Shown: positions 9,018 through 18,491 of the stretch, piece after piece | How positions within the stretch are numbered: position 1 is the stretch's first letter | How the letters are laid out: the number at the start of each line of letters is the position of its first letter | NCBI GenBank assembly: GCA_016217595.1 | Contig: JACRHS010000001.1 | Span: 62,001 to 126,000 of the forward strand | Reading direction: 5' to 3' | Length of the DNA: 64,000 nucleotides | Source: Opitutia bacterium | GTDB taxonomy: Bacteria; Verrucomicrobiota; Verrucomicrobiia; Opitutales; Opitutaceae | Notes under the pieces: model-generated | Told to the model about the DNA's origin: nothing | The model's database searches: none | Seen by the model: the letters and a program-made list of their open reading frames with translations, nothing else | Translations under genes and position numbers: made by a program

Positions 9018-12000
9018 TTAGAAGCTCAGCGTCGTCGTGAAACGTAACTGCCGGGGAGGCTGGTAAAAATACTGGTTACGATAGACTACCCCGCTCGCCA
9101 GTTGCGTCGTGCCCGTGAAAATCGGGTCGGCGTGGTCGAGCAGATTGGTCACATTGAGCTGAAAATCGACCGGGACTTTGAACAGGTTGGTCCGGTAGCC
9201 CATCGAGGCGGAGACCAGATAGTAGCTATCCGCGTAGTAAAGATCGTACGGGCGACCGGTCGGATTGCCGATGACTTTTCGGCTGAACATATTCACACCG
9301 CCGCCAACACGCCACCCCTTGAGCATACCGGAGCGGAAGTCGTAATTGGCAAAAAGATTCACGCGGTACTTGTAGGTGCCGTTCTGCGGACGACCATCGG
9401 CAAACGCGCTGATGGTGTTGAGAAAGGACGCGAGCTGCGTGGCGATGGTCGCGCGCGCCGCCGCCGAAAGGGCGGGATCGTTGGTCGCCGCCTGCCACAG
9501 GGACAGGTTTTGCGCGAGATAGGCCTTGGTCGACGGCAGCGAGTTGGTCTGCGACGTTTCCGGAAACGCGATATTGCCACCCAAACGGAAGCCCTTGACC
9601 AGATTGAAGGTGATCTCGCCTTCGTACCCGCTGGCGAACGTGTCCTGGGAATCGAGATACTGGGAAGAACCGAGCACGATCTGATCGTTGTCACGATTCA
9701 TATTGCGCCAGATGGTGTTAATGTTGCCCGCGGCGACCTGCACGAACTTGTTGAGCTCGGTGCTGCGGTAATAGCCGAGGCCGCCAACCACGCGTCCTTG
9801 CGCGAGATTGAAGCGCAGACCGGCGTTGAAGCCCTTGTTGTTGGCCAACGCGATCGAGCGGCGCGGATCCAACGGCGGCGTGTTCACGATCCAATTACGA
9901 AACCCCTCGGACCAGTTGATGTAGGCACCGAGCTGCTGAATCGGAAAATAGGAAATGCCGAACGACTTGGTCTGCACCTGCGGCTTGGTGGAAACGTACA
10001 CCCAGTTGTAACGATCCGGCTCCGTCGGGAAACGCGCACCCATGTTGCGGGTGTCGCCCTCGTAACGGTCGTAACGAAAACCGGTGATAAGTGTAAGCCG
10101 GTCGCGCAGGAAATGGCCCACGGCATTAATCTGCGCCGAGTCCCATTTCTCGATGGTCGAGGCGTCGCGCACCTTCACGTAGCGAAACTGGTTGGTGCCG
10201 TCACTCTGCGGCAGCGGCATATCCCAAACCGGCTCATCCCAGTAATTGTAGGTCTGCACGAGATTCTCCGCGTTGAGTGCGCCCGTCGTGGGATTAAACA
10301 GCGGCGTCAGACCGTTGCTTTTGTAGCACTGCCAACTCTGCGCGCGGAAAAGATGTTCCCGGTAGTGCAACACCGGGCTGACCAGGATGGAAAACTTGTC
10401 CGTCTTGATCGGGTACGCCGATGCCAGCCGAACGCCCGTGTAGTAGTCGTTGCTGGAGGTCTGCGCGTTCACGCCCGCCGTGTTGATCGTGTAGTTTTTC
10501 CCGAAATAGGGGTTATCGCGACCGTCAGGCAGCTTCTTGTTTACGTCGACAAAAAGCTGCTGGTAATAGCCCGCCATGCCCTCGCGCCACTGGCCGCTGA
10601 AATTGGCCGCAGCCTCGATGACGAAACCGCTATCAAAGGCTTGCTCCAGAAACAAAGCCGCGTCCTTGGAATGCGCCGGCGTGTGCATCTGTTTCGGCTG
10701 AAAGCTGGCCGACTTGCGCGGCAGCACCGGAAAATTGGCGATACCACCCCGGCTGCCATCGTTGATGACGGAAAGACCGAGGCCTGAGGACCGGCCGAAT
10801 CCGGCATAATTCATCACCCCACCCAAGCGGGGCACCCAGACATAGAAATTACCCAGACGTGTGGTGCCGCTTCCGGTGGGAGCTGTCGCGACCGGCGTCG
10901 TATAAACCGTCGTGCGGTCCCACGCGCTGGTCTGATCGGTGAAAAAATTCACGCGATTCAAACGATCCGTGTAACCCAACTCGCCCTCGAAACGCACCTC
11001 CGCCCCTTTCCATGGGCGATACGTGATGGCGACGAAACCACCATAGCGGTTGTCAAAATAGTCGTCAGTCCAGGCTTTGCCGTTGCCGGCCTGCCCCAGT
11101 ACGCGCACCGCGAGCTTGGGCGAAAAGATGTGATTGCTGTCCAGCGAGAGATAAGTCGAACCTTCCGAGTCGAAGCGTGTCCGCACACTGGTGAAATTTT
11201 TCTGCCAGGCGGCACGCTTGCTGATGACGCTCTGCTGACCGCCCAGATTCGAGTCGCCGTAGAGAATACTGTTCGGACCACGCGCGCCTTCGAGTCGCTC
11301 TGTCACGTACTCCTCTGGCGTGTAGGCGCTCTGAAAGAAATTACGTTTGGTGCCGCTGGAAACCAAACCGCGAAAGCTGGTGTTGGAGGCGAAATCGCGC
11401 TCCTGCGGAAACGTCACGTCGGAACTCGTCAGAAACAATGCGGCTTCGTTGATATCAATGGTGCCGATGTCATTCAAAAAATCCCGCGTAAGCACGGTGA
11501 TATCCGACGGCGTCTTCAGCAGATTTGTACTCAACAAACCGGCGGAAATGACGTCGGCGGCAACATAACCGGTGTCTTTTTCCACCCGCACCGTAAAGGG
11601 AGACAACACGATGGAATCCTGTCCGGCGTCCTCGGTCGCCGCAGTTTTCTTCACCGGCGCAGTTTCTGGCCGGGGTGCTTTTTCAACGGGCGCTTCCGTC
11701 GCCGAGCGCGGATGCACAGCCAGCGCTCCGGTGCGCCCATCTTCCACGATTTTCAATGTGGTGCCCGCCAGCATGCGCTCCAGCGCCTCGCGTGCCGTCA
11801 ATTCGCCCTTCACGGCATTGGTCGGCACACCCTGCACCTTATTGACAATGTACATCACCTGTTCGCCCGATTGCTCGGTAAACAGTTTGAGCGTAGTAGC
11901 TGCATCCCCCCCCGGTAGCGCATAGGTGCGCTTGGTGGCGGTTTCGGCACCACTGAGTGGCAAAGCCGCCAACAGGATGCCAAACGCAACCAAACCGATT

Positions 12001-12089
12001 AACGACAGACGATGCAGCGGGCGAACAAGCCCGGAAACAAAACAAGGCGAATGTTTTTGCATAAAAAAGGGGCGATTCGACGCAGGCAT
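9018..12089 (-). CDS. TonB-dependent outer-membrane receptor with N-terminal STN signalling domain
   Basis: A 1023-residue outer-membrane receptor. A signal peptide (about residues 1-48, hydrophobic LSLIGLVAFGILLAALPLSG) precedes an STN/secretin-like signalling domain at about 52-122, then an Ala/Pro/Lys linker, a segment VLSPFTVRVEKDTGYVAADV typical of Opitutaceae receptors, a plug domain at about 165-300 and a 22-strand-type beta-barrel ending in the outer-membrane signature Phe (RFTTTLSF). An ATG nine codons inside (12062) is an equally good start. The STN domain and the FecR/sigma genes just upstream indicate transmembrane signalling in the manner of FecA. The ligand could be a siderophore, a corrinoid or an oligosaccharide; nothing in the sequence decides. 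Confidence 0.93.
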   Translation of the reverse strand: MPASNRPFFMQKHSPCFVSGLVRPLHRLSLIGLVAFGILLAALPLSGAETATKRTYALPGGDAATTLKLFTEQSGEQVMYIVNKVQGVPTNAVKGELTAREALERMLAGTTLKIVEDGRTGALAVHPRSATEAPVEKAPRPETAPVKKTAATEDAGQDSIVLSPFTVRVEKDTGYVAADVISAGLLSTNLLKTPSDITVLTRDFLNDIGTIDINEAALFLTSSDVTFPQERDFASNTSFRGLVSSGTKRNFFQSAYTPEEYVTERLEGARGPNSILYGDSNLGGQQSVISKRAAWQKNFTSVRTRFDSEGSTYLSLDSNHIFSPKLAVRVLGQAGNGKAWTDDYFDNRYGGFVAITYRPWKGAEVRFEGELGYTDRLNRVNFFTDQTSAWDRTTVYTTPVATAPTGSGTTRLGNFYVWVPRLGGVMNYAGFGRSSGLGLSVINDGSRGGIANFPVLPRKSASFQPKQMHTPAHSKDAALFLEQAFDSGFVIEAAANFSGQWREGMAGYYQQLFVDVNKKLPDGRDNPYFGKNYTINTAGVNAQTSSNDYYTGVRLASAYPIKTDKFSILVSPVLHYREHLFRAQSWQCYKSNGLTPLFNPTTGALNAENLVQTYNYWDEPVWDMPLPQSDGTNQFRYVKVRDASTIEKWDSAQINAVGHFLRDRLTLITGFRYDRYEGDTRNMGARFPTEPDRYNWVYVSTKPQVQTKSFGISYFPIQQLGAYINWSEGFRNWIVNTPPLDPRRSIALANNKGFNAGLRFNLAQGRVVGGLGYYRSTELNKFVQVAAGNINTIWRNMNRDNDQIVLGSSQYLDSQDTFASGYEGEITFNLVKGFRLGGNIAFPETSQTNSLPSTKAYLAQNLSLWQAATNDPALSAAARATIATQLASFLNTISAFADGRPQNGTYKYRVNLFANYDFRSGMLKGWRVGGGVNMFSRKVIGNPTGRPYDLYYADSYYLVSASMGYRTNLFKVPVDFQLNVTNLLDHADPIFTGTTQLASGVVYRNQYFYQPPRQLRFTTTLSF

Positions 12090-12172
12090 GCGCCAAACCG
12101 CTGCCTATTCAGACGAGTCAGCTACTGACATGGGCTATGTCTGAGCAGAAAAAATTTAAACCGCGCTTCCTG

Positions 12173-13213
12173 TCAGGGACGGACCTTGCGCAGCACGATA
12201 CGCTCAGCGTCGGCGTAGTCTGCAACGACGTCGTTTTCACTGACCAACAGTCGCACGAACGCCGTCACATTCTCAGCACGGAAACTACCGCCAACCAGCA
12301 ATGCCCCGAGCTCGGCATCGCCGATTTCCAGTTGCACCCGATTACGGCGATTGAACTGCTGCACCACATCGCGCAAGGGAGTGTCCGCGAAAATCAGCGG
12401 AGGATTCTGCCATGCCAGCGCATCGCGCAATTCTGACGCCGGCAGCACTACCACTTGCGGGGAAGCCGGCGAATGCAATGCGACCACGGCCTTTTGCCCC
12501 TGCCACAATTCAGGCGCTGTAGCGTCCTGCTTCGCCAGCTCGGTACCTTGACTGATGCGAACGCGCCCCTCGGTCACAAGCACTTCGACCGCGCGCAAAT
12601 CCAGACGCACGCTGAAAGCAGTGCCCACAGCCCGCACCGCGACATCTTTGGCCTCCACCCAGAAGGGCCGAGCGGCGTTTTTCGCCACCGTAAAATGCGC
12701 TTCGCCCTGCTCCAGATGCACGCGTCGTTCTTCCGCACGGTAGAGTACCCGCACAATCGTGGCCGCGTTGAGCTCCATCACTGAGCCGTCGGACAACACC
12801 ACGCGTTGATATCCGCCGGCTGTCGTGGCATAGGACTGGTTTCCCATTTCGGGTACGGGTGATTGCGGCGCTTTCCCCTGCCAAATGACGAACGCGACCG
12901 CCAATGCCGCAGCAAAGCCAGTAGCTGCCAGCGCAGGCCACCAAGTGCGTCTACTGCGCTGTCGGGGTTGCAACAAATCACAATCTGGGTGCGTACGCGC
13001 CTGCGGCCGGTAATGCCGCAACTGCCGCATAGCCGTCCATGATTGTTCCAAACGGGTAAACACTGCTTCATGCCGCGGATTGCTGCGCCGCCATTGCGCC
13101 AGCCGCGCCGCCTCTTCCGCAGAAAGCCCATCGTCACTTTGCGCCAGCCATGCCGCGGCTGTGGCCGAAATGGCCTCGTCATCTCCGGACTGCGCAGTCT
13201 TCTCCCTATTCAT
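12173..13213 (-). CDS. FecR-type anti-sigma factor / transmembrane signal transducer
   Basis: A 346-residue inner-membrane protein. The N-terminal cytoplasmic part (DUF4880-like, ISATAAAWLAQSDDGLSAEE) is followed by one membrane segment (WWPALAATGFAAALAVAFVI, about residues 95-115), the periplasmic FecR domain (YQRVVLSDGSVMELNAAT, FWVEAKDVAVRAVGTAFSVR), and a C-terminal DUF4974/STN-like region (LIFADTPLRDVVQQFNRRN). It relays occupancy of the STN receptor to the ECF sigma factor. Its ATG overlaps the sigma factor stop by 4 bases (ATGA), which fixes the start and indicates translational coupling. The receptor gene follows after about 80 bases. Confidence 0.92.
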   Translation of the reverse strand: MNREKTAQSGDDEAISATAAAWLAQSDDGLSAEEAARLAQWRRSNPRHEAVFTRLEQSWTAMRQLRHYRPQARTHPDCDLLQPRQRSRRTWWPALAATGFAAALAVAFVIWQGKAPQSPVPEMGNQSYATTAGGYQRVVLSDGSVMELNAATIVRVLYRAEERRVHLEQGEAHFTVAKNAARPFWVEAKDVAVRAVGTAFSVRLDLRAVEVLVTEGRVRISQGTELAKQDATAPELWQGQKAVVALHSPASPQVVVLPASELRDALAWQNPPLIFADTPLRDVVQQFNRRNRVQLEIGDAELGALLVGGSFRAENVTAFVRLLVSENDVVADYADAERIVLRKVRP

Positions 13214-13866
13214 GACTCGCCTTTCTTCGCCGCAGACGAAGACGGTACCACCCCCCGCTGCTCGAAATACTCCGTACAACGGCGCATGCCCTTGGCAAGA
13301 TGCGCCTTGACTGTGTATTCGGAAATGCCGAGCTCCGCCGCGATCTGCTTGTGCGAATAATCGTAGAGCAGACGCAGTGTGAGCACGCGCCGGCAACGCT
13401 CGGGCAAGGCGCGCACGGCCTCGGCCAGCATCTCCAGCTCCTGTTGCTTATTGTAGGATTCGGCAGCATCCGGACTATCTTCTATGACGGATAACTTCTC
13501 CAAATCGCCTATTGCCTCGATCGAAACAACCTGCCGCCGACGGAAAATATCCAAGCCGGCGTTGCGCGCCGTGGTGAACAGGAAAGCCTTAATGTAACTT
13601 ACCCGCCCTGTCTGCCGGGTGCGGATCAGCCTAGCGTAGGTCTCCTGCACCAAATCATCTACATCAGGCAACGACGGAAAATGGCGCCGCAAATAGGAGC
13701 GCAGCGACGATTCATGCGGCTGCACTTCTTCGGCAAACCAGCGGGCATCGTCTGATTTGGATGTGGACACGGAATTTTGGGGCTGCGGAAGCAAAGCGAC
13801 TGCATTTTCAGCGGGTCTCGTGGGTGAAAGTCCAGTGTGTTTCGCAGCGAAATCCACGTACGCCAC
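13210..13866 (-). CDS. ECF RNA polymerase sigma factor, FecI type
   Basis: An alternative sigma factor of up to 218 residues. Region 2 is visible in YLRRHFPSLPDVDDLVQETY and region 4 in ALPERCRRVLTLRLLYDYSH followed by the helix-turn-helix QIAAELGISEYTVKAHLAKG. The longest frame starts with GTG; an internal GTG giving VSTSKSDDARWF would remove about 32 poorly conserved residues and is a realistic alternative. It heads a set of sigma factor, FecR and STN receptor genes, and is expected to direct transcription of the receptor unit when released by FecR. A C-terminal extension after the helix-turn-helix is Ser/Lys-rich and probably unstructured. Confidence 0.92.
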   Translation of the reverse strand: MAYVDFAAKHTGLSPTRPAENAVALLPQPQNSVSTSKSDDARWFAEEVQPHESSLRSYLRRHFPSLPDVDDLVQETYARLIRTRQTGRVSYIKAFLFTTARNAGLDIFRRRQVVSIEAIGDLEKLSVIEDSPDAAESYNKQQELEMLAEAVRALPERCRRVLTLRLLYDYSHKQIAAELGISEYTVKAHLAKGMRRCTEYFEQRGVVPSSSAAKKGES

Positions 13867-13956
13867 ATTTTGTCGATGATCGTAGCCAGTTTCACCGCAT
13901 GGCCCGTCTTAGCCACAGCCACAGTGCGATGCCGAGCAAAGGCCTCTTTCCGGCCA

Positions 13957-13994
13957 CAAAAAACCCGCCGCGATTTATCAGCGCAGCGGGTTTA
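13957..13994 (-). terminator. Terminator downstream of tRNA-Phe
   Basis: An inverted repeat (aaacccgc / gcgggttt with inner cgc/gcg pairing) ends in a run of T on the minus strand. It lies directly after the 3' end of the tRNA. Confidence 0.75.
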
Positions 13995-13998
13995 AAAG

Positions 13999-14074
<76 letters not shown>

Positions 14075-14090
14075 ACAAAGAAAGAGGCGG

Positions 14091-14119
14091 AGAAAAGGGA
14101 CTCATCTTCCCGCCGTCAA
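14091..14119 (-). promoter_or_regulatory. Candidate sigma-70 promoter of tRNA-Phe
   Basis: On the minus strand TTGACG lies 17 bases before TTTTCT, and the tRNA begins about 16 bases further on. The -35 match is good and the -10 match weak, so this is a candidate based on spacing and position. Confidence 0.4.
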
Positions 14120-14158
14120 CGGGAATTTGCCCGGATTTCCATTTCACGCTATCTGCCA

Positions 14159-15577
14159 TCACCGCACCACAATAGTGATGAGCCGCGAAACGCCACGAAA
14201 GTGGATGTAGAACAAGTTCCGCCCCTTCACCATGGCATCCTTCGCTTCCTGCACCGACGCCACGGGCTGGCGGTTCACCTCCAAAATGATGACATTGGGA
14301 GCCAGTCGTTCGTTGTAAGGCGACTTGGGATCGACCTCCGTGACCACCAGGCCGTTGATGCGTTTGTCGATGTTGTTTTGCTTCCGGAATTCGTCGTCGA
14401 TCCGCGTGGCTTTGACGCCTTCCAGCAGTTCGTTGACATCGCCGTCGGCATCGAGCTTGCCGAGCTTGACCTCGACTTGCTGCTCTTTGCCGGCGCGCAA
14501 CAGGCGCACTTTCACCGCCGTGCCCGGAGTCATCTGCGCCACCACGAGACGCAAATCTTGCAGCGAATTTACCGGTTTCCCGTTGATCGAGATGATCACG
14601 TCTTCGCGCTTGATACCCGCTTTGGCCGCGGGTCCGTCTTCCGGACGCAGCTCCATCACGACCACGCCCTTTTGGTCCTTCTTCAGGCCCAAAGTCTCGG
14701 CCAGCTCGGGACTGATCGTCTCGCCCGACACGCCCAGCATGCCGCGCTGCACCGTGCCTGATTCGAGCAGGCTGTGCATGATCGACGAAGCGAGATTGAC
14801 CGGTATCGCGAAGCCAATGCCGATATTGCCTCCCGAGGTGGAAATGATCGCCGAGTTGATGCCCACGAGCCGGCCCTTGGCGTCGACCAGTGCGCCGCCA
14901 GAATTGCCCATGTTGATGGCCGCATCGGTCTGAATGAAATTCTCGTAGCCGCGCCCATCGTCGAGCAGCGCCAGATTGCTGCGCCCGGTCGCCGAGACGA
15001 TGCCCATCGTGACAGTCTGCCCGACCTTGAGCGGATTGCCCACGGCAAAGACCACGTCGCCCACGCGCAGTTTGTCGCTGTCGGCCAGCGTGAGCATCGG
15101 CAGCTTCTCCGCCTCGATCTTGATCACCGCGACGTCGGTCTTCGGATCGGAGCCGATGACCTTGGCGATGAATTCGCGGTCGTCGGTCAACAACACTTTC
15201 AGTTCGTCGGCACCTTCGACCACATGGTTGTTGGTGATGATATAGCCGTCGGCGGTGACGATGACGCCCGAGCCCAAGCCCTGCTCCTTGGATTCGCGTT
15301 CAGGGACATCGCCGAAGAATTGCCGGAAAAGCGGGTTCACCATCGCGCGTTGCCGCACGATTTTGGTCGAGTAAACGGAGACCACGGCCTTCTGCACCGG
15401 CTCCACCACATCGGCGTAGCTGGCGATGATGCCCGGGCGCAGCCCCTGCGTGATTGGCGTCGGATCGACCGTCAGCTCGGGCTTTTTTTTGGCCTCCTCC
15501 TTTGCAGACAACGGGGAAGAGATTGCGAACACAGTGCACGCCAAGGCGCACCCACCGAGAAAAAGTTTGGTTTTCAT
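14159..15577 (-). CDS. Periplasmic serine protease of the HtrA/DegP family
   Basis: A 472-residue exported protease/chaperone for misfolded envelope proteins. A signal peptide (MKTKLFLGGCALACTVFAIS) leads into a trypsin-like domain with the catalytic triad His in ITNNHVVEGAD, Asp in DPKTDVAVIKIE and Ser in MGNSGGALVD. Two PDZ domains follow (about residues 265-355, GVVVMELRPEDGPAAKAGI, and 385-470, ending near VIILEVNRQPVASVQEAKDAM). The ATG directly before the signal peptide was chosen over an upstream start that would bury it. The prs gene lies 73 bases upstream on the same strand. The specific paralogue (DegP, DegQ or DegS) cannot be assigned, though two PDZ domains exclude a DegS-like architecture. 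Confidence 0.94.
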   Translation of the reverse strand: MKTKLFLGGCALACTVFAISSPLSAKEEAKKKPELTVDPTPITQGLRPGIIASYADVVEPVQKAVVSVYSTKIVRQRAMVNPLFRQFFGDVPERESKEQGLGSGVIVTADGYIITNNHVVEGADELKVLLTDDREFIAKVIGSDPKTDVAVIKIEAEKLPMLTLADSDKLRVGDVVFAVGNPLKVGQTVTMGIVSATGRSNLALLDDGRGYENFIQTDAAINMGNSGGALVDAKGRLVGINSAIISTSGGNIGIGFAIPVNLASSIMHSLLESGTVQRGMLGVSGETISPELAETLGLKKDQKGVVVMELRPEDGPAAKAGIKREDVIISINGKPVNSLQDLRLVVAQMTPGTAVKVRLLRAGKEQQVEVKLGKLDADGDVNELLEGVKATRIDDEFRKQNNIDKRINGLVVTEVDPKSPYNERLAPNVIILEVNRQPVASVQEAKDAMVKGRNLFYIHFRGVSRLITIVVR

Positions 15578-15650
15578 GAGGGAGAGACGGAGGACAAACC
15601 GGGACGAAAGAGGTTCCTGGCGGCGGCCCGGCTCCACGCGCCAGCTGAGG

Positions 15651-16601
15651 TCAAAATCCTTTGATGCGGAAAAGACTCGTGATGCTCTCGTTGCCGTTGA
15701 TGCGCAGGATCGCCTTGCCGAGCAAGTCGGCGATGCTGAGGACCGTGATGGGCAGCCCGCGCGTATCGACCGGCACGGAGTTGGTGGTGATGAGTTCGTC
15801 GATCAGACCGCTGCGCAGGCGTTCGTAGGCAATGTCGTTGAGCACGCAGTGGCTCACGGCGGCGCGGACACTGCGGGCGCCATTTTCACGCAGCAATTTC
15901 GCTGCGGACGTGAGTGTGCCGGCGGTCTCGGTGATGTCATCGACGAGCAGGACATCGCAGTCCTTCACCTCGCCGACGAGATTGATGGCCTCGACAGTGG
16001 TGGCGCTCTTGCGCTTCTTGCCGACCAAGCCCAGCCCGGCGCCGAGCACGTCGGCATAGGCCGCCGCCATCTTCATGCCGCCGACATCGGGCGAGCACAC
16101 GACCAGGTTGGAATCCTTGAAGCACTCGCCGAAATATGTGAAGAAAACCGGCGACGCGTAGAGGTGGTCGACCGGAATATCGAAGAAGCCCTGAATCTGC
16201 TGGCTGTGCAGATCCATCGTCAAAATGCGGTTGGCGCCGGCCGCGACGAGCAGGTTGGCCACGAGCTTGGCCGTGATGGGCACGCGCGGCTGATCTTTGC
16301 GATCCTGCCGGGCATAACCATAAAAAGGAATGACCGCGGTGATGCGATTGGCCGAAGCACGGCGCGCCGCATCGATCATGATCAGCAACTCCATCAGGTG
16401 ATGGTTGCTCGGCGGGCAGGTCGATTGGATCAAATAAACGTCCGCGCCGCGGATGTTCTCGTTGATCTTCACGAACGTCTCGCCGTCCGGAAAACTGGTG
16501 ACCGTGGCCTCGCCCAAAGGCATGCCGATGTTTCGACAAATGGCCTCAGCCAGCGGTCGATTAGAATTTCCGGAGAAAATTTTCAGACGAGACTCGTTCA
16601 T
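15651..16601 (-). CDS. prs: Ribose-phosphate pyrophosphokinase
   Basis: A 316-residue cytoplasmic enzyme that makes PRPP from ribose 5-phosphate and ATP for nucleotide, His and Trp synthesis. Full family length. Visible are the N-terminal LKIFSGNSNRPLAEAI, the flexible-loop region FYGYARQDRKDQPRVPI, the ATP/Mg signature LTMDLHSQQIQGFFDIPVDH, and the PRPP-binding loop VDDITETAGTL. It follows lpxD by 27 bases on the same strand and may be read from the same transcript. Confidence 0.97.
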   Translation of the reverse strand: MNESRLKIFSGNSNRPLAEAICRNIGMPLGEATVTSFPDGETFVKINENIRGADVYLIQSTCPPSNHHLMELLIMIDAARRASANRITAVIPFYGYARQDRKDQPRVPITAKLVANLLVAAGANRILTMDLHSQQIQGFFDIPVDHLYASPVFFTYFGECFKDSNLVVCSPDVGGMKMAAAYADVLGAGLGLVGKKRKSATTVEAINLVGEVKDCDVLLVDDITETAGTLTSAAKLLRENGARSVRAAVSHCVLNDIAYERLRSGLIDELITTNSVPVDTRGLPITVLSIADLLGKAILRINGNESITSLFRIKGF

Positions 16602-16628
16602 AGGAAAAGCGGGATCGTGACGGTATTG

Positions 16629-17684
16629 TTATTCAGCGGAAGTTTTTTCTGCTACTCCAACACGCTCTTCCAGCGCTTCGACCCGCCGGAAGAAATCGGG
16701 GAGGCGTTGCTTCAAGACGTGGATGCGGCGATCCAGGTTGAACGGCAGCGGCGGATTGCCCGCGACAAAGCTTTTGGCCGGCAGCGAATGCGTGACGCCA
16801 GCGCCGCCGGCGATTTTCGAGGCGCGCCCGACGGTCAAATGCCCGGCCACGCCCGCCTGCCCGCCAAGCATCACGTAATCCTCGATCACACTGCTTCCCG
16901 AGATGCCAACCTGGGCGCAAAGAATGCAGAACTTGCCGATCACGACGTTGTGGCCGACCTGCACGAGATTATCGATTTTCGTGCCCTCGCCCACGACGGT
17001 ACGACTGAAGCGGGCGCGATCGATCGTGCTGTTGGCGCCGACCTCGACATCGTCCTCCAGCACCACTTGTCCGATCTGCGGGATGCGCTCATGCCGGCCA
17101 TTGACAAACTCGTAGCCGAAGCCGTCCGAGCCGATGATGACGCCGGGTTGCAACCGCACCCGCCGCCCGAGCACGCACTCGGCCGCCACGACCGTTCCGG
17201 GCATCAGCCAACAATCATCACCGATGGCCGCGCGGCGGCCCACGAACACCTGCGCCTGCAAGTGCACACATTCACCCACGACCGCACCCTCTTCTACCAC
17301 ACACAACGGCCCGACCGTGGCGCTCGCCGCCACTTGCGCGCCGGCCGCGACGCTGGCGCTGGGATGAATGCCGGGAGCCGGGCGCGGCCAGAGGAGACTT
17401 TCGATCCGGGCGCAGATGCGAGCCAGCGCCACCGACGGATTGTCCACGAGGAGCAACATCTGCCCCGCCCCGGGCTCGCCCTCGTAATCGGCGGGCACCA
17501 ACAGCAGCGAAGCGCGCGTGGTGGTGACCTGCGCCTTGTATTTCGGGTTGCTGAGAAACGAGAGATCGCCGGCCGCGGCGACATCCAAGGCGGCGATGCC
17601 GCGGATCGTTTCGGCGGTGGCGCCCCGGGCTGCGCGAGGCTGCACTAGAGCGCTGATTTCAGCGGCGGTGAATGTGACCTGCAT
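16629..17684 (-). CDS. lpxD: UDP-3-O-(3-hydroxyacyl)glucosamine N-acyltransferase
   Basis: A 351-residue enzyme of lipid A synthesis that transfers the second 3-hydroxyacyl chain from ACP. An N-terminal uridine-binding domain (about residues 1-100) precedes a left-handed beta-helix built of hexapeptide repeats (IHPSASVAAGAQVAASATVG onward) with the catalytic His in VGHNVVIGKFC, and a C-terminal helical part (LDRRIHVLKQRLPDFFRRVE). The ATG at MQVTFTAAEIS was preferred to one 12 codons upstream. It follows skp, which ends in a terminator 43 bases before the lpxD start, so lpxD is probably expressed partly by read-through or its own promoter. The skp-lpxD neighbourhood is the conserved Gram-negative arrangement. 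Confidence 0.95.
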   Translation of the reverse strand: MQVTFTAAEISALVQPRAARGATAETIRGIAALDVAAAGDLSFLSNPKYKAQVTTTRASLLLVPADYEGEPGAGQMLLLVDNPSVALARICARIESLLWPRPAPGIHPSASVAAGAQVAASATVGPLCVVEEGAVVGECVHLQAQVFVGRRAAIGDDCWLMPGTVVAAECVLGRRVRLQPGVIIGSDGFGYEFVNGRHERIPQIGQVVLEDDVEVGANSTIDRARFSRTVVGEGTKIDNLVQVGHNVVIGKFCILCAQVGISGSSVIEDYVMLGGQAGVAGHLTVGRASKIAGGAGVTHSLPAKSFVAGNPPLPFNLDRRIHVLKQRLPDFFRRVEALEERVGVAEKTSAE

Positions 17685-17726
17685 GGTGGAGGAGTGTGGG
17701 CAATTCGCCGGCGGGCGCAAAGCCCC

Positions 17727-17756
17727 AAAAAAAAGCCCTGCTCGCGAGAGCAGGGC
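17727..17756 (-). terminator. Rho-independent terminator after skp
   Basis: A 9-bp stem (gccctgctc / gagcagggc) with a GCGA loop is followed on the minus strand by eight T. It separates skp from lpxD. Confidence 0.88.
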
Positions 17757-17780
17757 GAAAGTAGAGCGCCGATAGAAAAC

Positions 17781-18452
17781 TTATTTCTTGGGCGTCACGC
17801 CGGGAACCGTAATGGCGGGCGCGTCGCTAGCAGCGGGCTTGGCGGCAGGAGCTGTCGGAGCAGCCACGGGGGCGGCCGGACGGTCCTTGTTGATCTCTTT
17901 CAGCACGTCGTCGGTGATGTCGAAACCGGCATCGCTGTAAACGATGGTGGGAATGCCGATGAAAGACGGGCCGGACTTGTCGAAGAGCAGCGTCGCGCCC
18001 TTGCGCTTGGCAACGTCGGACGAGAGCTTGGTGAGCTCTTCCAGCATGATCGTCTTGAAAGTGTTGATCCGCTGTTGGAGCGAATTGCGGGTGTTCGCCT
18101 GGAAGCTCTGCACTTCGTTCTGCTTCTTCTGGATTTCCTGGAGCTTCGCTTGGGCACCAGCGGCGGCCTTTTGCTTGGCATCGGCGGAGGCGGCGGCGTT
18201 TTGCGCCTGATCGGCCAGCTCCTTGTACTGCTCGACGAGGGTGTTGCCCTCTTTGTTGAGCTTATCCAGCTCCTCTTGAGCCTTCTGCTCGTCGTTGCGG
18301 AGCTTCGCGTTCTGCTCCTCGGTCTTGTAGTGACTGTCGTACAGCTTGGCCATATCGACAACCATGATTTTGGGAGCGGGCTGGGCTTGCGCCACGAGCA
18401 CCGCTGAACTGAAGGCCGCGAGGCCCAACAGGGAACGGACGATATTTTTCAT
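17781..18452 (-). CDS. skp: Periplasmic chaperone of the OmpH/Skp family
   Basis: A 223-residue exported chaperone for outer-membrane proteins. A signal peptide (MKNIVRSLLGLAAFSSAVLV..AQA) is followed by a short beta segment (KIMVVDMAKLYDSHYKTEEQ) and a long charged coiled coil (about residues 45-135, rich in Lys, Glu and Gln) that forms the tentacles of Skp. The C-terminal 40 residues are Ala/Pro-rich. It lies 39 bases after bamA, its functional partner, and before lpxD, matching the bamA-skp-lpxD order of many Gram-negatives. Confidence 0.9.
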   Translation of the reverse strand: MKNIVRSLLGLAAFSSAVLVAQAQPAPKIMVVDMAKLYDSHYKTEEQNAKLRNDEQKAQEELDKLNKEGNTLVEQYKELADQAQNAAASADAKQKAAAGAQAKLQEIQKKQNEVQSFQANTRNSLQQRINTFKTIMLEELTKLSSDVAKRKGATLLFDKSGPSFIGIPTIVYSDAGFDITDDVLKEINKDRPAAPVAAPTAPAAKPAASDAPAITVPGVTPKK

Positions 18453-18491
18453 AGGTGTATAAAAAAGCGGGAAACGGGAAGTGGAGCGTTT

